Source: Endoconidiophora laricicola
Taxonomy: Eukaryota; Ascomycota; Sordariomycetes; Microascales; Ceratocystidaceae
Reading direction: 5' to 3'
Length of the DNA: 64,000 nt
NCBI GenBank assembly: GCA_001640655.1
Contig: LXGT01000064.1
Location: 1 to 64,000, forward strand
This document shows, piece by piece, positions 1-13,400 of this stretch. Position numbers and translations under genes: made by a program. The notes under the pieces are model-generated. The model was not told the DNA's origin, did no database searches, and saw only the letters and a list, made by a program, of their open reading frames with translations. The first letter of the stretch is position 1. The number at the start of each line of letters is the position of its first letter.

Positions 1-3000
1 GATTGGCCTTTGAAAGGTCACTACTAACCTCCTGCTTCCAGGGTTCTGCTCACTGGGACAGGAGACTTTGCATACCACTTTCGTTTCAACCACTATGGTG
101 GCAGACTACTCTGTACTACATGACAACGCACTACTGATATCAGTCAACCCTATTTTCCTAGGCCATATTAGACAACGCCCTACCCTTAACAACACTCTAG
201 GATAAAGCATTCTTTCTAATAGCAGTTGAGTGGAGGTGCTTATTGAGAACTACTAAGACTGAGGGAGGAACTGTTTGTAATTATAATGTGGAGACTTTCT
301 GAACTTGCTTTCTATAGTTCTGGGAACTCGGACTTGTCGGTGGACACTGCTAATGCTGCTTCTTTAATCATACAAAGACTACTACTGGACTCATGCTACC
401 AGGGTTCTTTCCATTAAGTTAGGTGGTGTGCCATTTGACATCCTTCTTTTATAGTTTCCTAAGAACTTAGACTACTTAATATGTACCTTTTACCATGAAG
501 AGGCAGGATGGTATATATCATCAACATCGACAACATCTCTGCATGTACTTAGTCTTCTTAGATCTCAGGCTACCTAATGCAGGCCTTGAGCCGCGCAAAG
601 GCAGAATAATATATGACATCAATTAATCATATCATTACCATAAAATCATTGCCGAGGCGGAGGCTGCTAAAGCTGTTTTCATGAACAGGATATTCAAAGT
701 TTACCGATGAGTCTGGACAACCCGAATCTTTAGGTGGCAGTCCATCTGAGAAGAGATCTCGCGTGCGAGTGTGAAGCGGACACGACCTGTAAGGATACGG
801 AAGTATGACAGATAAGTGTGAAATGCCCTTGGACGCAGATAAGCCTAACTGGACGTGGGGGAAGCGCTCGTTGATTATCTCTACCCTCATGTTGTGCTGT
901 CTCCTGCGCTGATTTGACCAGTGTCTTCTCCTGTGCTGTCCCATCTTTTGCCACCGACAAGGATGGCGTTGGATTCGTGAATGGTTGTCAAGTGAGTCTC
1001 CTCAAAGCTGCTACCTATAGTTATAAGTGTCCTTAGTGATGAAGACAGTATTAGGGAATCTGTTGCGTAGCGTTTTAGCTATTTGGCGAGACTCCACGCC
1101 GTTTCGTGTCAATATGCGAATCAACAGTTTCATTTTCGTCATTCAGCTAGGCATCTTCACTTGGCCAAGAAAAGATCGTTGGCTTTATGAGATGTGTCTG
1201 AAGCGATCTGCAATATGCACAGCTGTTGCTTCTCTCTTAGAGCTCGAGCAGAAGCTTTCCGATCACAATCAACTCGGCTTGTCTGTAAAACTGCTTCACT
1301 TGACTGTGTCTCGAATCTTTCCCTTTGCGCACATCTAGTTTATGTAGGTATGTTGACCATTATTGACATTAGAAGACCGCTTGCGAGCGAATGTTAAGCG
1401 CACGCTGGTGACCCACAGCAAACGGTCATATCCTAGCTCTTTATCGTGTCTTAGGGTGGCCCTAACAGTAGTCTATAGTATCTAGGAAGACGTGCAGGCA
1501 GCGTTGGATTAGCCATGCCGTTGCTTCTGATGATGATCACTAGTAGGCAGACTGTTAAATCATGGAAGAATACGAAGCTAAAGTAGAACGGGGATGCATG
1601 AAAAAAACGTGCCATGGCGCAGGAGGAAAGAAGTCTCTGATTTTTGGGCCATGTCTCGCACCCAACGCCTTCTATATACTATACAAACACCAAGATCTAG
1701 ATATTGCTAGCATTTGTGAACCTCAACCATACCTAGAGTCAGGTGGATGATCTTTTAGATCGCGATGTTACTGACAAAGGTTCGCTACCGGTCTCCAGTC
1801 AGGCGCCTATCACTGCCTCAATAGCGACTCTTGATTACCTAAAGTTGGACTCAATAAGAAATATAGATGAACAAGACTGATGGATGTTTGCAACGAAGGA
1901 AATAGACAGGGTTTACGAATAGCACCTTTTATAAGGATAGGTAAATTAGTCCTAGATGTTGCTTGGCAAATTTTTTTTTCCGGGCGTTGAAAATCGAACA
2001 TAATCTCGAATAGCCAGTGTTAAATAAGCCCAGCAGTAGTACAGGTAGACAGTACATAGTATGCTGTCTCTCAGGATAATGAGGGTATAACGACGGTGTC
2101 TTTGATTTGACTTGATATATTTCAAGTCTATCTAACTCACAAAGACCACACGACTCCAGCTCTGGTGTCTTGTAGCTTCGTATCGTAAATCCTTTGTTTA
2201 CTATACTCTATTCATAGACTAAAAGGTTTATTTGATTATTGGAAACTCGGAGCTTACGATATTCTCCAGTTAGAAACGATAAGGAGATTGACGTATATTG
2301 ACGTTCTAATGCATGCAAGGCCCATTGAACATAAGCTGACTGAGCCTCTTGTAGAATAAGCTGCTGATGATTCAGCAAAATGGGTCACGTATAGCAACGA
2401 AGCTTATAAAATTTGCACATATATACTTTGACGCTGTGAGGTGCCGCATTCCTGCTTGTACATAACGAAACATATGGGTTGATGGAGGCGTAAGATGTTG
2501 TAAAAATAATATGTAAGAGGTACTATATGTAAGCCAAGATATGCAAGAGGCAAATGGAAGCGGGCGGCAGGATGCAGATATGCACAATAGACATAAAGCA
2601 TGAAGAATGGAAGGGTGTAACGTTTGGGTTTGTTACATGTTGTACTGCGCATCTTATACGTGGAGGATGTAGAAACGAAAGTTTCGTGTAGGTTTGGTAG
2701 CGACAGGCAACCAACAACCACAAGCAAACATGCAGACGGAAGACAATGTATTGAGTACTGTGATTGGCAAACTAGAATGGGAAGAAAAGAGAAGGATGTG
2801 ATTGTGACGAGGCAATGGCATTATGTATGCGTGTACTTAAAAGAGGCGTTTCCTTGAGCTTCTTTCCCGAGATATATCGAGTCAGATGTCTATCTGTTGG
2901 TGATTACGTAGTAATTGTTGGAAACAAGGGCAAGATAGGTGGAAAGACCCGACCGAGCTGAAATATGCCAATTAGAATAGACGAATCGATCAAAGAACAG

Positions 3001-4681
3001 GCAGTCTGATAATCTGTTCAGCCATGATTATCTCCGGCACGAAGCGATTCTGTTGGAGACTAAAGAGGGAAGAGCAAGCAATGACAGGGCGTCGAAGAAC
3101 TAAGATCTTATTCGTTACTCCAAAACTCACAGACTGCAGATCATATGGGAGCTAAACATGTCTAAACAATAAGACATAAGTGAGCGACTCACTATCGCCA
3201 AAACTGAGCCTCGCAAAGTGTAAGACAAGCATTGTTTCATACCAGCCTAGCGCCTACTGAACCAAGGAAAAAACCTATTAAAACTAGAAAAATGGGCATA
3301 CACAGAGACTAAACAACTAAAGAAAAGGCAAACATCTCTGTTGCGTGAGTCTTCAATGTCGTTCGATTCAAGCTTGCCCGTCAGTTGGCTGATAAGCAGG
3401 GGCAAGGTTAAACTTCTTTTTGTGGCTAGGGCGTCAAATGCTGACTTCTGATTGGTCAGCTGTGTGCTTCGACTGAGGCCAATCACGGCTATATAACAAG
3501 GTCCTTTATGATTTGAGATGATAGATGGGAAACAACACATTGGCGTAGATGATTAGAATTGGTTGCTTGATGTAGCCAATTCTAGATTCTTGAGAATAAT
3601 ATCTCACAAGAAGATATTTAGTCTTTCTCCTTTTGATTTTTTTTGGAATTATCTCGGCGCATGTATACTTATGTCAAGAAATAAACGAGTACTATCGAGA
3701 TATCTCTGGGCACTGACCTACAAACTAATAGATGGCGGCGTCCATAGCAACAAGGACGGACATAGTAGGATGTGCTTGGTGAAATATGACTGGCCACAAC
3801 ATAAAAAAGAAGGATGAAACGAGATTTTAAGCGTTCTCTAGGTCGACGCAGGAGAGCAGCTGCCGTCCAACCCAAGGCGTTTGAAGGCTTATTGAGGTAG
3901 GCTTAGAAAGGCGTGCAAGGTGTCAATGACTTACATGGTTAGTTTCAGGGTTTATGTGGAAGGAGGGGGGGGGGTCTTTGATTTACAAAAATGGACAGAT
4001 GAAGAGGGGACTAGTCACATCAATTCTGTTATATTGGAGGTGTACTAGCAATTGGGCTGACGATGCGAGCGACATAAAATATGTGAAGCAAATAGAGCGG
4101 AAGCCGCAATGCAGATGACCAGCAATAGAAGAAATATTGAAATTTGCTGATGTACCCTACATTCGAGTCGACGAATAGTAGGTAGCAGGTCCTTATTGTC
4201 TCCGACTTTTGAGTACTGTGAGCAAAGTATTTCCGAGGCCTGAGCGAGAGACCGTATAGGTACTTTTCATCATATCTAATTATCCTGTAGTTGACTCTGC
4301 AACGTTGAATTACCTGTAACAAGTACTGCAAAAGAGCCACTTTGGGGCTAAGACCTTGAAATGAGATCTGAAAGGACAGCCGGGCTAGGCTGGGGGGAAA
4401 AGAAGGAAAAGCGACCTTAAAAGAACACAAGATCCGCCCATATGGAACACACGCCTGGCTTTTCTCTGAAGTCTTTTCTTATTCTTTCTTATTTCACTTT
4501 GTTTTGTATCTTCTCTATTTTAGATTTGACATCTCATAATTTGCTTTGACATTTGCTCGGTGGCAGCTTTCAAATAATCACTGTGATCAACAACAGACAT
4601 CACAGGATCTACTATTGGCCAGATACTAGACTTTTACCGAATATTCATACATATTGGCTCCCTCAGTCACGGATCTTCACT
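1..4681. other. gene-poor left end, no gene identified
   Basis: This 4.7-kb stretch has only short open frames, up to about 130 codons, on both strands, and none has a family signature I recognise. From about 600 to 1400 fragmentary frames are denser on both strands, which could be a decayed gene. Bases 20-41 look like an intron 3' end (a CTAAC box followed by CAG), and the frames after it stay open for 30 to 60 codons without a known motif, so a gene cut off by the window edge is possible. A 10-G run lies at 3965-3974 and a small perfect hairpin at 3554-3584. I see no transposase, reverse transcriptase or RNA gene. Confidence 0.5.
3554..3584. repeat. short perfect inverted repeat (hairpin)
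   Basis: A 9-bp arm TAGAATTGG at 3554-3562 is matched exactly by its reverse complement at 3576-3584, with a 13-nt loop. It lies in gene-free DNA, so a terminator or regulatory role cannot be assigned. Confidence 0.5.
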
Positions 4682-7135
4682 ATGAAGATTGGCTGCCTGC
4701 AGTTCTCGCCGCTTAAAGGCGACCTAAACACTAATATCTTGCGGGTGGATGATATCTTGCAAGCTGCCGACACCGACAACATCGACCTTCTCGTCCTACC
4801 TGAGCTTGCATTTTCTGGTAAGCATTTCTCGATGCTAGGCTAATGGCGTCTCTTCTATTATAGATTGGTCTCGAGAACCATGGCTGACAACCAGAATCTA
4901 TTTAGGAACCGGCTTCAAGAGTCTTGCCGAGGCATTACCTCATCTGGAACAGACTGCTAGTGGCATAAGCACTGCCTGGGCCAAGACGACCGCCTCGAGA
5001 TACGACTGTAATGTCGTTATTGGATACGCCGAACGGGCGCGGGAAGGCGGCGTCTTTCGGCATTTCAACTCCGTGGTCGTCTTGAACAATGACGGCGATG
5101 TTCAGGCTAACTATCGCGCAGTGCAACTACAGCCTGGCGAGGAATATTGGGCTGATGAAGGCCGTCATGGCTTCTTCGGAAATTGGATTGCCGGTCTTGG
5201 CCCGACCGCTATTGGACTGTCAATGGACATCAAGTACGTACGAATAATAGGTACATCCCGTGGTGACTAGTAATATTAACAAGATGTAGCTCATATAAGT
5301 TCAAAGAACCGTGGTCCAAGTTCAACTTTGCCTTGCATACACTCCAAGTGGAGGCCAACCTAGTCATTCTTTCCATGGCATGGCCGACGGCCGACTCCTC
5401 CCAAGGATTTGTGGCCATGCCTTTCGATCCGGACATGGAGACTCTAACATACTGGGTTTCCCGTTTAGAGCCACTCATACGCTTCGAGAACCAACAAGAA
5501 ATCATTGTGGTATTCTCTAACCGCATGGGCCGCGACGAAGATGTCACATACGCAGGCACCAGCACTGTTCTCGGTGTTCTAGACGGAGAAGTGACCATTT
5601 ATGGAATTGCGGGCCGCGCCGAAACAACTCTTCTCGTGGTCGATACTTGCGCACCACCACTAGGAAAACTCGTGTATCGCCCAAAGACAAACATGGCTTC
5701 CGAGCGTGTCGCTCAGCAGAAGGCCTTCGAAGCTCGCGCGCCTATTTTTGTAGAACCTAAGTCTCCGAACTGTCATATTCAGCCGGCGAGGTCACGTGGC
5801 GGACCGAGATTGAAGCTTGCTACTGGATCGGATATGATCAAACCAGACGCTAAGCCTGTTCACACAGTCACGCCAATTAACCCTAAATCAAAAGGCTTTT
5901 CAGCCATTGCCAAGCTCCGGAACATACGAACACAGCTTGCAGATCTCACTGAAGCCGCATCACCAGTTGAAGCTCCACCAGCATATCCGGGCCGTTGGAC
6001 GCGTCAACGGGCATTGAGCTCATCACAGCCCACTTATGCCCGCGCAAAGGCAGAGTCTGTGGCCCCATCGGAGGCACTATTCTCTCCTGGATTAGACGTC
6101 ATCTCGCGTATGTCTGGCTCTGATAGCTATTCCGAACTATTTGACCAGGAGCCTCCGATAGGTTCAGCGCGCTCAAGTCTAGAAAGTATTTCTGACAAGA
6201 AAAGTCCCGGGCTACATCTTCTCGAGATATCTCGCGGGCGTCGAGATGAGAACAAAAGAAATCGCAAGCGCTCGACATCTCGAAGCACGAGCCAACTACT
6301 TGCAAACGACCGATCCCAACCAGAAGCTCGCCGCCGTCCTTCTTCCTCAACGCAGTTGCCACCGAATATGCTTGGGTCAAGGATTCGCGAGACTGTCATC
6401 ACTACAGCTTCGGGAAATCATGATAATCTAATAGTCAACGACTCCTTGATCCCCATTGCGGCTAGTCCTAGCATTTGGAGTGGCTCACCGTCGCCGTTTG
6501 AACCATGTCGCGGCATAGAATCTTCAACAACACCGCCAATTCCACGCAAACAAAAAGATCCTCGTATAGAAGGACAGAAGGCCTTGCGTTTGCAGATCGG
6601 ATCAATGCGTGCACGGTCAGCATCGCAAACCCGCGCCCCGAACGGCCGGCCTATAGAGAGATTGCCAACTCCTCCGAGAAGAGTTGCTGCCAGTGCACAT
6701 CCGGATTCAGACGGTCACTTCATTTGGCCGCCGGTCAAGAGCCACAGAGAGCAATCTCGAGGATTTGATACGGACCATACTCGAGACATGGCGACTGAAC
6801 ATCTTGCTTCACATCAAGTGACTTTGCAGGAACTCAAAGCGGCAAGCGGTGTGCCGATGCCAGGCGGAGAATGGTGGGTGGACGAGTGGATGAATCGTGA
6901 GATCAAAGATGTGAGGCATTTGAACGGAACAGAGCCTCCCAATGAAGATCGTACACGGCCTATTGGCTCGGGTAGCGTTAATGGGAAGAGTATCGATTCG
7001 AAGCCAATGACAATTCGGCCGGGGCCAAAGACACCAAAGCCGATGAAGCTGTCATTCGATGCCAGCCAGAACATGAACTTTGCAGCTGAAATTAGACGGC
7101 CTACTCTATCAAAAGGGTGTGGAAATGAACTTTAG
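4682..7135 (+). CDS. Nta1-type N-terminal amidase homologue, probably catalytically dead
   Basis: Exons are 4682-4817, 4906-5233 and 5290-7135, giving 769 residues. The nitrilase-superfamily domain fills residues 1 to about 300 and matches protein N-terminal Asn/Gln amidases, which feed the Arg/N-degron pathway: LVLPELAFSG with the catalytic Glu at residue 41, then MDINSYKF, LSMAW, TYWVSRLEPL and YAGTS. Family members use Glu-Lys-Cys. Here the Lys of the usual NYRK motif is Ala (NYRAVQ, about residue 118), and the Cys of the usual GICMD motif is Ser (GLSMD, about residue 152). The flanking FLYYTDETW block is also replaced. From about residue 300 there is a long Ser/Arg/Pro-rich tail with a short ordered-looking module (GGEWWVDEWMNREI) near the end. 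The start is the first in-frame ATG, just before MKIGCLQFSP. Acceptor 4905 follows a GCTGAC branch site and restores the family-like SGTGFKSL junction. The fold is sure; activity is doubtful. Confidence 0.87.
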
Positions 7136-7491
7136 ATTGTTACTTTAGAAAACAAACAACGGACACGAATTGAATAATATACCAGTTACCACCACAAGAA
7201 TAGTAATATGTTAGCTTGACTCTGAGTAACTAATGGAAGTATTAGATTAAGGAAGGCACTGCGTCTATTGGGATGACTAAGCAATAGCCGGAGTGCCACC
7301 TTCCTCCACTACTAGTATTAGCCCCACTTATTCCCTTGAGCCTGGCAAAGACAAGAAAAGTTTCTCGATATTTCTTTCTACTACCTTTCACCAATTTTTT
7401 TTCAATGCATCGTTGATTCGAATCACGCCGAGAGTGGTTTACGCATCATTTTTTACAATCGAAACGTGTGCTGGAAATGTCCATTTAAGCC
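7136..7491. other. intergenic, 356 bp
   Basis: The stretch holds the 3' flank of the amidase homologue and the leader of the TFIIIC gene. Pyrimidine-rich patches lie at about 7295-7400 on the + strand, as is usual for fungal leaders. There is no other gene. Confidence 0.5.
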
Positions 7492-10400
7492 ATGCCATAT
7501 GATTTGGAGAGTTTGATTGATCTTCTGATCCTGCAAATAGCCACGTCTGGCTTCGATGGTAAGTTAGTTGCTTTGGTTGGCAGCATCAGTTGCTGATATA
7601 AAGCTCACCGAGAGCTTTAATTGTGCTATGCGAGAGCTAAAGAAAGATTCACACGGCGCAGCTCTAGGCGTATATCATGCAGAGCGTCGTTCTTGGCTTC
7701 ATGTCGATAGTCACATGACTGTGTTTCCTTGACTAACTGGCTTGTTTGTGTAGGATGTACGGTAAATGTTTTGGTCAAAGCCATTGAGGATCATTGTGGC
7801 GGCGACCAAGATGCCGGCTCATCTCGTGCCGATGTTACTGCTGATTATACGTCTGGCTCAGCCTCGATGGTCTGGCAATGGATCGTTGAGCGGCCCGACG
7901 TTTACGTTAGGAGAAATGACCGCCGCCTCATGAACCATCTTAGCCTAGCGCAGGTGCTTGCCATGCCCGAAGCCCCGGAAGAGCCAGACGATGCCGGCCC
8001 GGGTCCGTTCCGACCTCGGGTTTTTACATCAGATGAGGTCATGTGGAAATGCATTGCCGGTCACGGTCCCGATCTAAAGCGTCTGCCCAAGTTTGAATGG
8101 GAGGCTCTTGTTGGCATTGCCTCCACTCGCGAAGAAGGCATTATCCAGGGAAACCTATGCCGGCTGACGGGCCAGGACAAACGCTCGTTGCCCAAGCGCA
8201 CCGATGCGCTTGCCAAAAAGAAGTACATTGAAAAGCGTGCAACACTTGTTCGTGGCACTAAGACCAGTAAACTCTGGCTTAGGCGTTATGCGCCACCACT
8301 GTTGACTACAGATGGCCAGGGAGGTAGTACAAGCGCGGCAACATTCGATGCTGCGCTTCCCCGCCAAATCGAAACTGATAATCTCGAGCCAGTGCCATGG
8401 GCGGCTGCTTGGACGGGCCAGGCTATCGACTATTTGCTCTTTGGAAAGACTATCATTGCAACCGTGCGTGCCTTTGGAGTTCTTCGGTACGATGATCTGC
8501 GCACGAAGCTTGGAATCCAGCATCAACTATGGCAAATGCGTGTCATGGCCCGTAGTTGTCGATTCTTCGTCAAGTCTGGAGCACTGCAATTTGTTGCTGC
8601 TTCTATGAACAATCGAGTGTATCGCGATTGCCTAAAGTTTGTGAACGATATATCGCCTGAGGCTTGGGCGATTTACCTTTCATCCTCGTCATCTTCCAAA
8701 AGGGTCAAGAAGACTCGACGCCAACAAATCAAGGAAATTAAAGAAGAGTCTAATGCTAAGCCGGTATCCGAGCGTCGCCATCGTTTACCTTTGAACAAGT
8801 GGACGCCTGATGTGCCTTTTCAAGATATCATCATGGATGCAATGCTGGCGGCTGGTGATGATGGTATCACAAACACGGAACTTACTGCCGGTACATTGGC
8901 ACCATCGTTCGGCCGCTACGTTGCTAATTTATCCATGGCTATAACTGCAAAAGATCTGCAGCCGCCGCATCTACGACACCTTCAAGTACGGTCAGAACTC
9001 ACGCGCAACGGCAAAACAACCACATATCGTTATTACCCACCAAGTGCCACCAATGCCAAGAATGCCAAGAATGACAAGCAAGGCCCATTGGTTGTTGATG
9101 TAGAAGTTGAACAATCTGAAGGCCCCTCAAAAGAAGATATTCAAAATGATCCAGCTCTTAAGTACGGGTTTGCACCCATAGCCTCCATATTACAAACATC
9201 AACATCTTCGTCTAGTCGTGGTCAATTATCTAAGCCGTCCAAGGCTCGCAAAAAGGTAGTGATATTGGATGAAAACAATGCCGAAGACGAGATTACTTCT
9301 GTCTCAACTCCAAAATCAACTAGGCCTAGAGGAAGGCCCAAGAAACCAGTCACCGTTCTAGAATCTCCCACAAATACCGAACCACCGACCCAGATAGATG
9401 TGGACATCGAGGTTGAGTTGACAAGTAATACAACATCAACCCAAACTTTAGCTGCAAAACAGCCAACCGATACGCTAGCCCAGATCAATTCAGATACTGA
9501 TGGCAAGCTTTGCTGGGCTACTAAATCAACTGCTGAAGAATCTACGCAAGCCTTAAGTACAGTACCAACCTCAGCTACCGAGGAAGTTGCGGACTCTACT
9601 CCTAAACGAGGTCATGGCTGTAAGAGTACTCGTAAATCTACAGCTGGTGACACATTCACGTGCCCGACCTGTGATGGTTCATGGAAGAATAACATTGGTC
9701 TTAAGTACCACCAAACAAAGTCACACACCAAGTGCAATCCAAATTGGGAAGGCAAGCCAGTAACGCCGAAGAAGGTCTCGTTTGTTGCTATCAACGACGC
9801 CGAGTCATTACGGATACGCCTTTATGGACCGAAAAATGCAAATCAGGTTGTACCAGATGATGATACAAGTGATGCTGCTGATAATTCAGGTGCTGTTGCC
9901 AACTCAATACCGGCTTCTTCCAAAAGGCACAGGTCCCAACTGCGCGGAGGCCTTGTGCTCGATGGCTCTGGGGGTCCGTCGCGAGCAAACTCTATCAAAC
10001 CTACACGACCGCCAGCACAATCCCCGTTCCGCGCTTTGGCACCCGGCGAAAAGTTTTCACCCCCCCAAAAGCAAAAGACCAATGCTCTTCAAGACTCCAT
10101 AGCACCGGTCACGCCGTTGAAGAATGCTTCGGCAAAGAAATTTAGCAGACACCATTCTCTAGCTAGTCGTACTGGAGAAGTATCATCAGCTCCAGCGACG
10201 CCATTACCTATGTCGACATCTCACTGTATCGTCGCTACTTCTCTTACAAACACGCCCATAACTCCTTCTTTCCGTACAAGCATGCCACCTCCTCCTCTAC
10301 ACATGCATTCTATTCCTCAAACTCCAGTACACCAGACTACGGCCATAGTTTCTAAATATCCCGAATATATCCTCACCAACGATACACCACAACAGCGGCT

Positions 10401-13400
10401 TAATATGCCCCCAACCACACCACAAGTCCTTCCATTCGTCATGCCACCACTTAAAAAGAACGATATGTCTACGCCACATGCTCTCCAAATGCGCCGAGCG
10501 AAGGAAATCGTCCGATACATCGTCAAGGCCAACAACGGTGTTTTCCCAGCCAGAACCTCTGTATGGCAGGCGTTGTGCTTCGTATGGCGTTCATACTTCA
10601 CGACTCCAGACATGGACGAGGAAGATCCACCACCACCACCATCGTTAGATATTTCTTTGAAGGCTGTCAGAGAATGTTGTCGTCAACGTGCTTCGGGAGA
10701 TTATCTTATTGAAATTACATATAGCTTTAAAGACCGCCAAGGTGGCAACTCTCGCTGTCACATCTTGGTTGAATCACAAGTTGATAAGCAAGGGCCTGTC
10801 GTCGAGGCGCTGAAGGACCAAATTAAGGCGCGCTACCCTCAGCCATTCATTCCAGAAATGTTTCTACCACATAGGCCAAGCTCCAATCATGACGATGGAC
10901 CTGGACAAGATGCTCATTCTGCCTCAAGAACCCCTGTCCATACGCCTCTTACCCGCCGCAAGCGTATTCTTGGTGAAGAAGTCATGATTCTAAGCGCACC
11001 ACTATATCAGAAGCAAGTTGCTGAAAGGTCAGCCAAAAAAGCTACGATCCAGGGCCGTCGACGCAAGCGTGCCTTCACGTGGTCAGATATTGGCTTACCA
11101 CGCAAGCGCCTCAAGGCGCTTATTGAGGACGACGATACGGTATGGGACAATCCGGCAGCCGTTGACTTCCTATCTTCGGTACCTATTCTTGCCTTCCTAC
11201 GGCCTAATCAATGCTTAGAAGCAAATCTTGATGGTGGAGGAAGCGATTTAGAAGACGTCGATGTCGACGGAGAAGCTACGGATAGTGGTGAGGACCGTGC
11301 CGACTATACAGCTGTTCAAGGGAACGCTGGATACCGGTTGATAGCTCCTGCTAAGAAACATGCCAGCGATGTCAAGGAGCTCATGCGTGAACAAATCGAT
11401 CCCCGGCTATTTCTAGACTTTAGGGAAGTCCCGACAGTGACAGAGACCAAGAATACCCACGAGATCTCACCCAACTCACCGAATAGTCCGGTTAGTCGCC
11501 CGGAACAGTTTCCGGATCCTGATGATGAACTTACAGATTCTTCTTTCTACAAGACTCGTTTTGCTAAAACTACACCTATTTGCCAAACTGACTCCGCATG
11601 GCCTCATCTGCCCGCCAGTTGGTTCGAGTCTAAGGGTAGCAGCTTCTCGCTATCAGGCCAATTTTCTGAAACTCTCTGGCAACGGGCTCTCCAACAGCGC
11701 GATACGAGGGTGCAATTCATGGAAGGTTACTCACAAGAAGTCGTTGTTCCTGACATTGAAAATCTCGAAGCTGTCCAGACTTACCGTCTTCTGTCTCTAT
11801 ATCCCGATGTCAGTACTCGTGAGAAGGCAAGCCCTAAGCTTCGTAATCGTTCTGCTCGGATCTCTATCGGGCCTGCTCCTGGACCCAGTGATAATATCAG
11901 CACAGGTTGTAAGAATTTGACAGCCCCATCTACTGTGGCCGCTTCTGAGTCGAACAGTCTAACTGGTGTAACGCGACCCAAGGGACGCCCAAGTGCTACA
12001 AGAAATTCATTTGGAGGTCTGGCTGCAAAGCCACCGCCGCCAGCTGCAAATACTGAACGTTCCATGGCGGCAATTCCCGAAGACGACGAGGCCGATGGTG
12101 GTAGTATTGAAGGTAACGGCAACGCCGCTGATAACACTCTTGCCAATCCCGACAATGAAATCTTCTACAGGGGCACGTTAGATGAGGCCATCCTGGCTGC
12201 CTTCATCGCGATTCGCGTTCTTCTTGGTGGCACTGACAAGGCTATCGATTGGGCCGTGTTGAAGAGTCTATTCCCATCACAGAGCCTCAACTACCTGCGC
12301 AAGTTCTGGGTACGCATGCTTAAAGACCAAGCAACGCTAATCAAGAGCTACACCGAGCGTTTCCAAAACGCCTTTGTCAAGGCCTACGAAAATGGCGATG
12401 TCCCGCCGCTAGACTTCGACAATCTTGATGGTTATGACTGGCGCCCTGTCGTCAATTGGACAGTTTCTCTGCATAAGGATGATCGTGTTCCGCTTCCGCG
12501 TACTCGCGCGGGCTTCCGTGCTCAATATGAGCTTGCCGATCCTGGTTCTTCCGATGCCGCCGGTCCACAGGCTGCTATCCCTGGAATTAAAGGCGGCAGC
12601 ACAGCCGCAATTCAGGCGCGTACGTGGCGAGATGTATACTACAACTGCAATAGTAGTATCTTTGCTCGTTACGAAGCTATCACGTCCATGGCGGCAGCAC
12701 GGCCTATCGACTCCACTGCGTTTGCCCACGGTGCCTTGCATATCCCATCCACGCCGCCAGACGAAATGCTTGCGCGGTCCTGGCTCCGGGCTCTCTCTCT
12801 AACACCCGGCGATAAAAGTTCGTCGGCGGAGGTTATTGCAAAGTTCATGACACTAGCTAACGGCGCATCGGACCGCGTGTCGAAGCTCCTCGAAGGCGCA
12901 GTCACGGCTCTTTCCGCAGACCACGTCATCAGCAAAGGCAAAATTATCTCTCCCCGCGACAGGCTGTACCGACTGAATAAGCAGTTCCGCACGCAGTTTG
13001 ACAAAGCAGCGAAGCTGGGTTTCTTCCGCGAAGCCCGCGTGTACAAGCGGGCCCTGGACGCGGCGTTCTCGGCGAATATGAATCATGAAAAGGTTCCCTT
13101 CCTAATGCCGGACGGTGCTGTTATGGCGCTAATCAACTTGGCTGTCCATCAGCGGCTGGTTCTTCAGGGCGAAAATATCCCGCATATCCCCCGTGGTTTT
13201 GAGCCAGGAAACTACGAGAGTCGCAAGATGCCCAAGGCGCTGCTCCTATTCGGACTCCACGCTGTCTTCAGTGACACATACATGTTATCTAAAGATCTCC
13301 CCATCCTATCAAGGGCCCGAAAGCTACCGATTCCCACATATCTCAACACTTCTTCGCGCTCCTCTCTAGAACCCGAATCTTTCAGGGATCAAGCATCGTC

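Noticed and set aside
2372..2727. Overlapping minus-strand frames of 66-107 codons
   Set aside because: Three frames of similar length overlap with no domain, as expected in non-coding A/T-rich DNA.
4818..4863. A shorter first intron (46 nt) in the Nta1-like gene, adding 14 residues
   Set aside because: Both acceptors keep frame, but the one at 4905 has a GCTGAC branch box and restores the family junction SG-GFKSL; the shorter intron inserts DWSREPWLTTRIYL, which does not fit the family.
7415..7424. GATTCGAATC, resembling a tRNA B-box
   Set aside because: No A-box or foldable tRNA body lies at the right distance; probably chance in the TFC3 leader.
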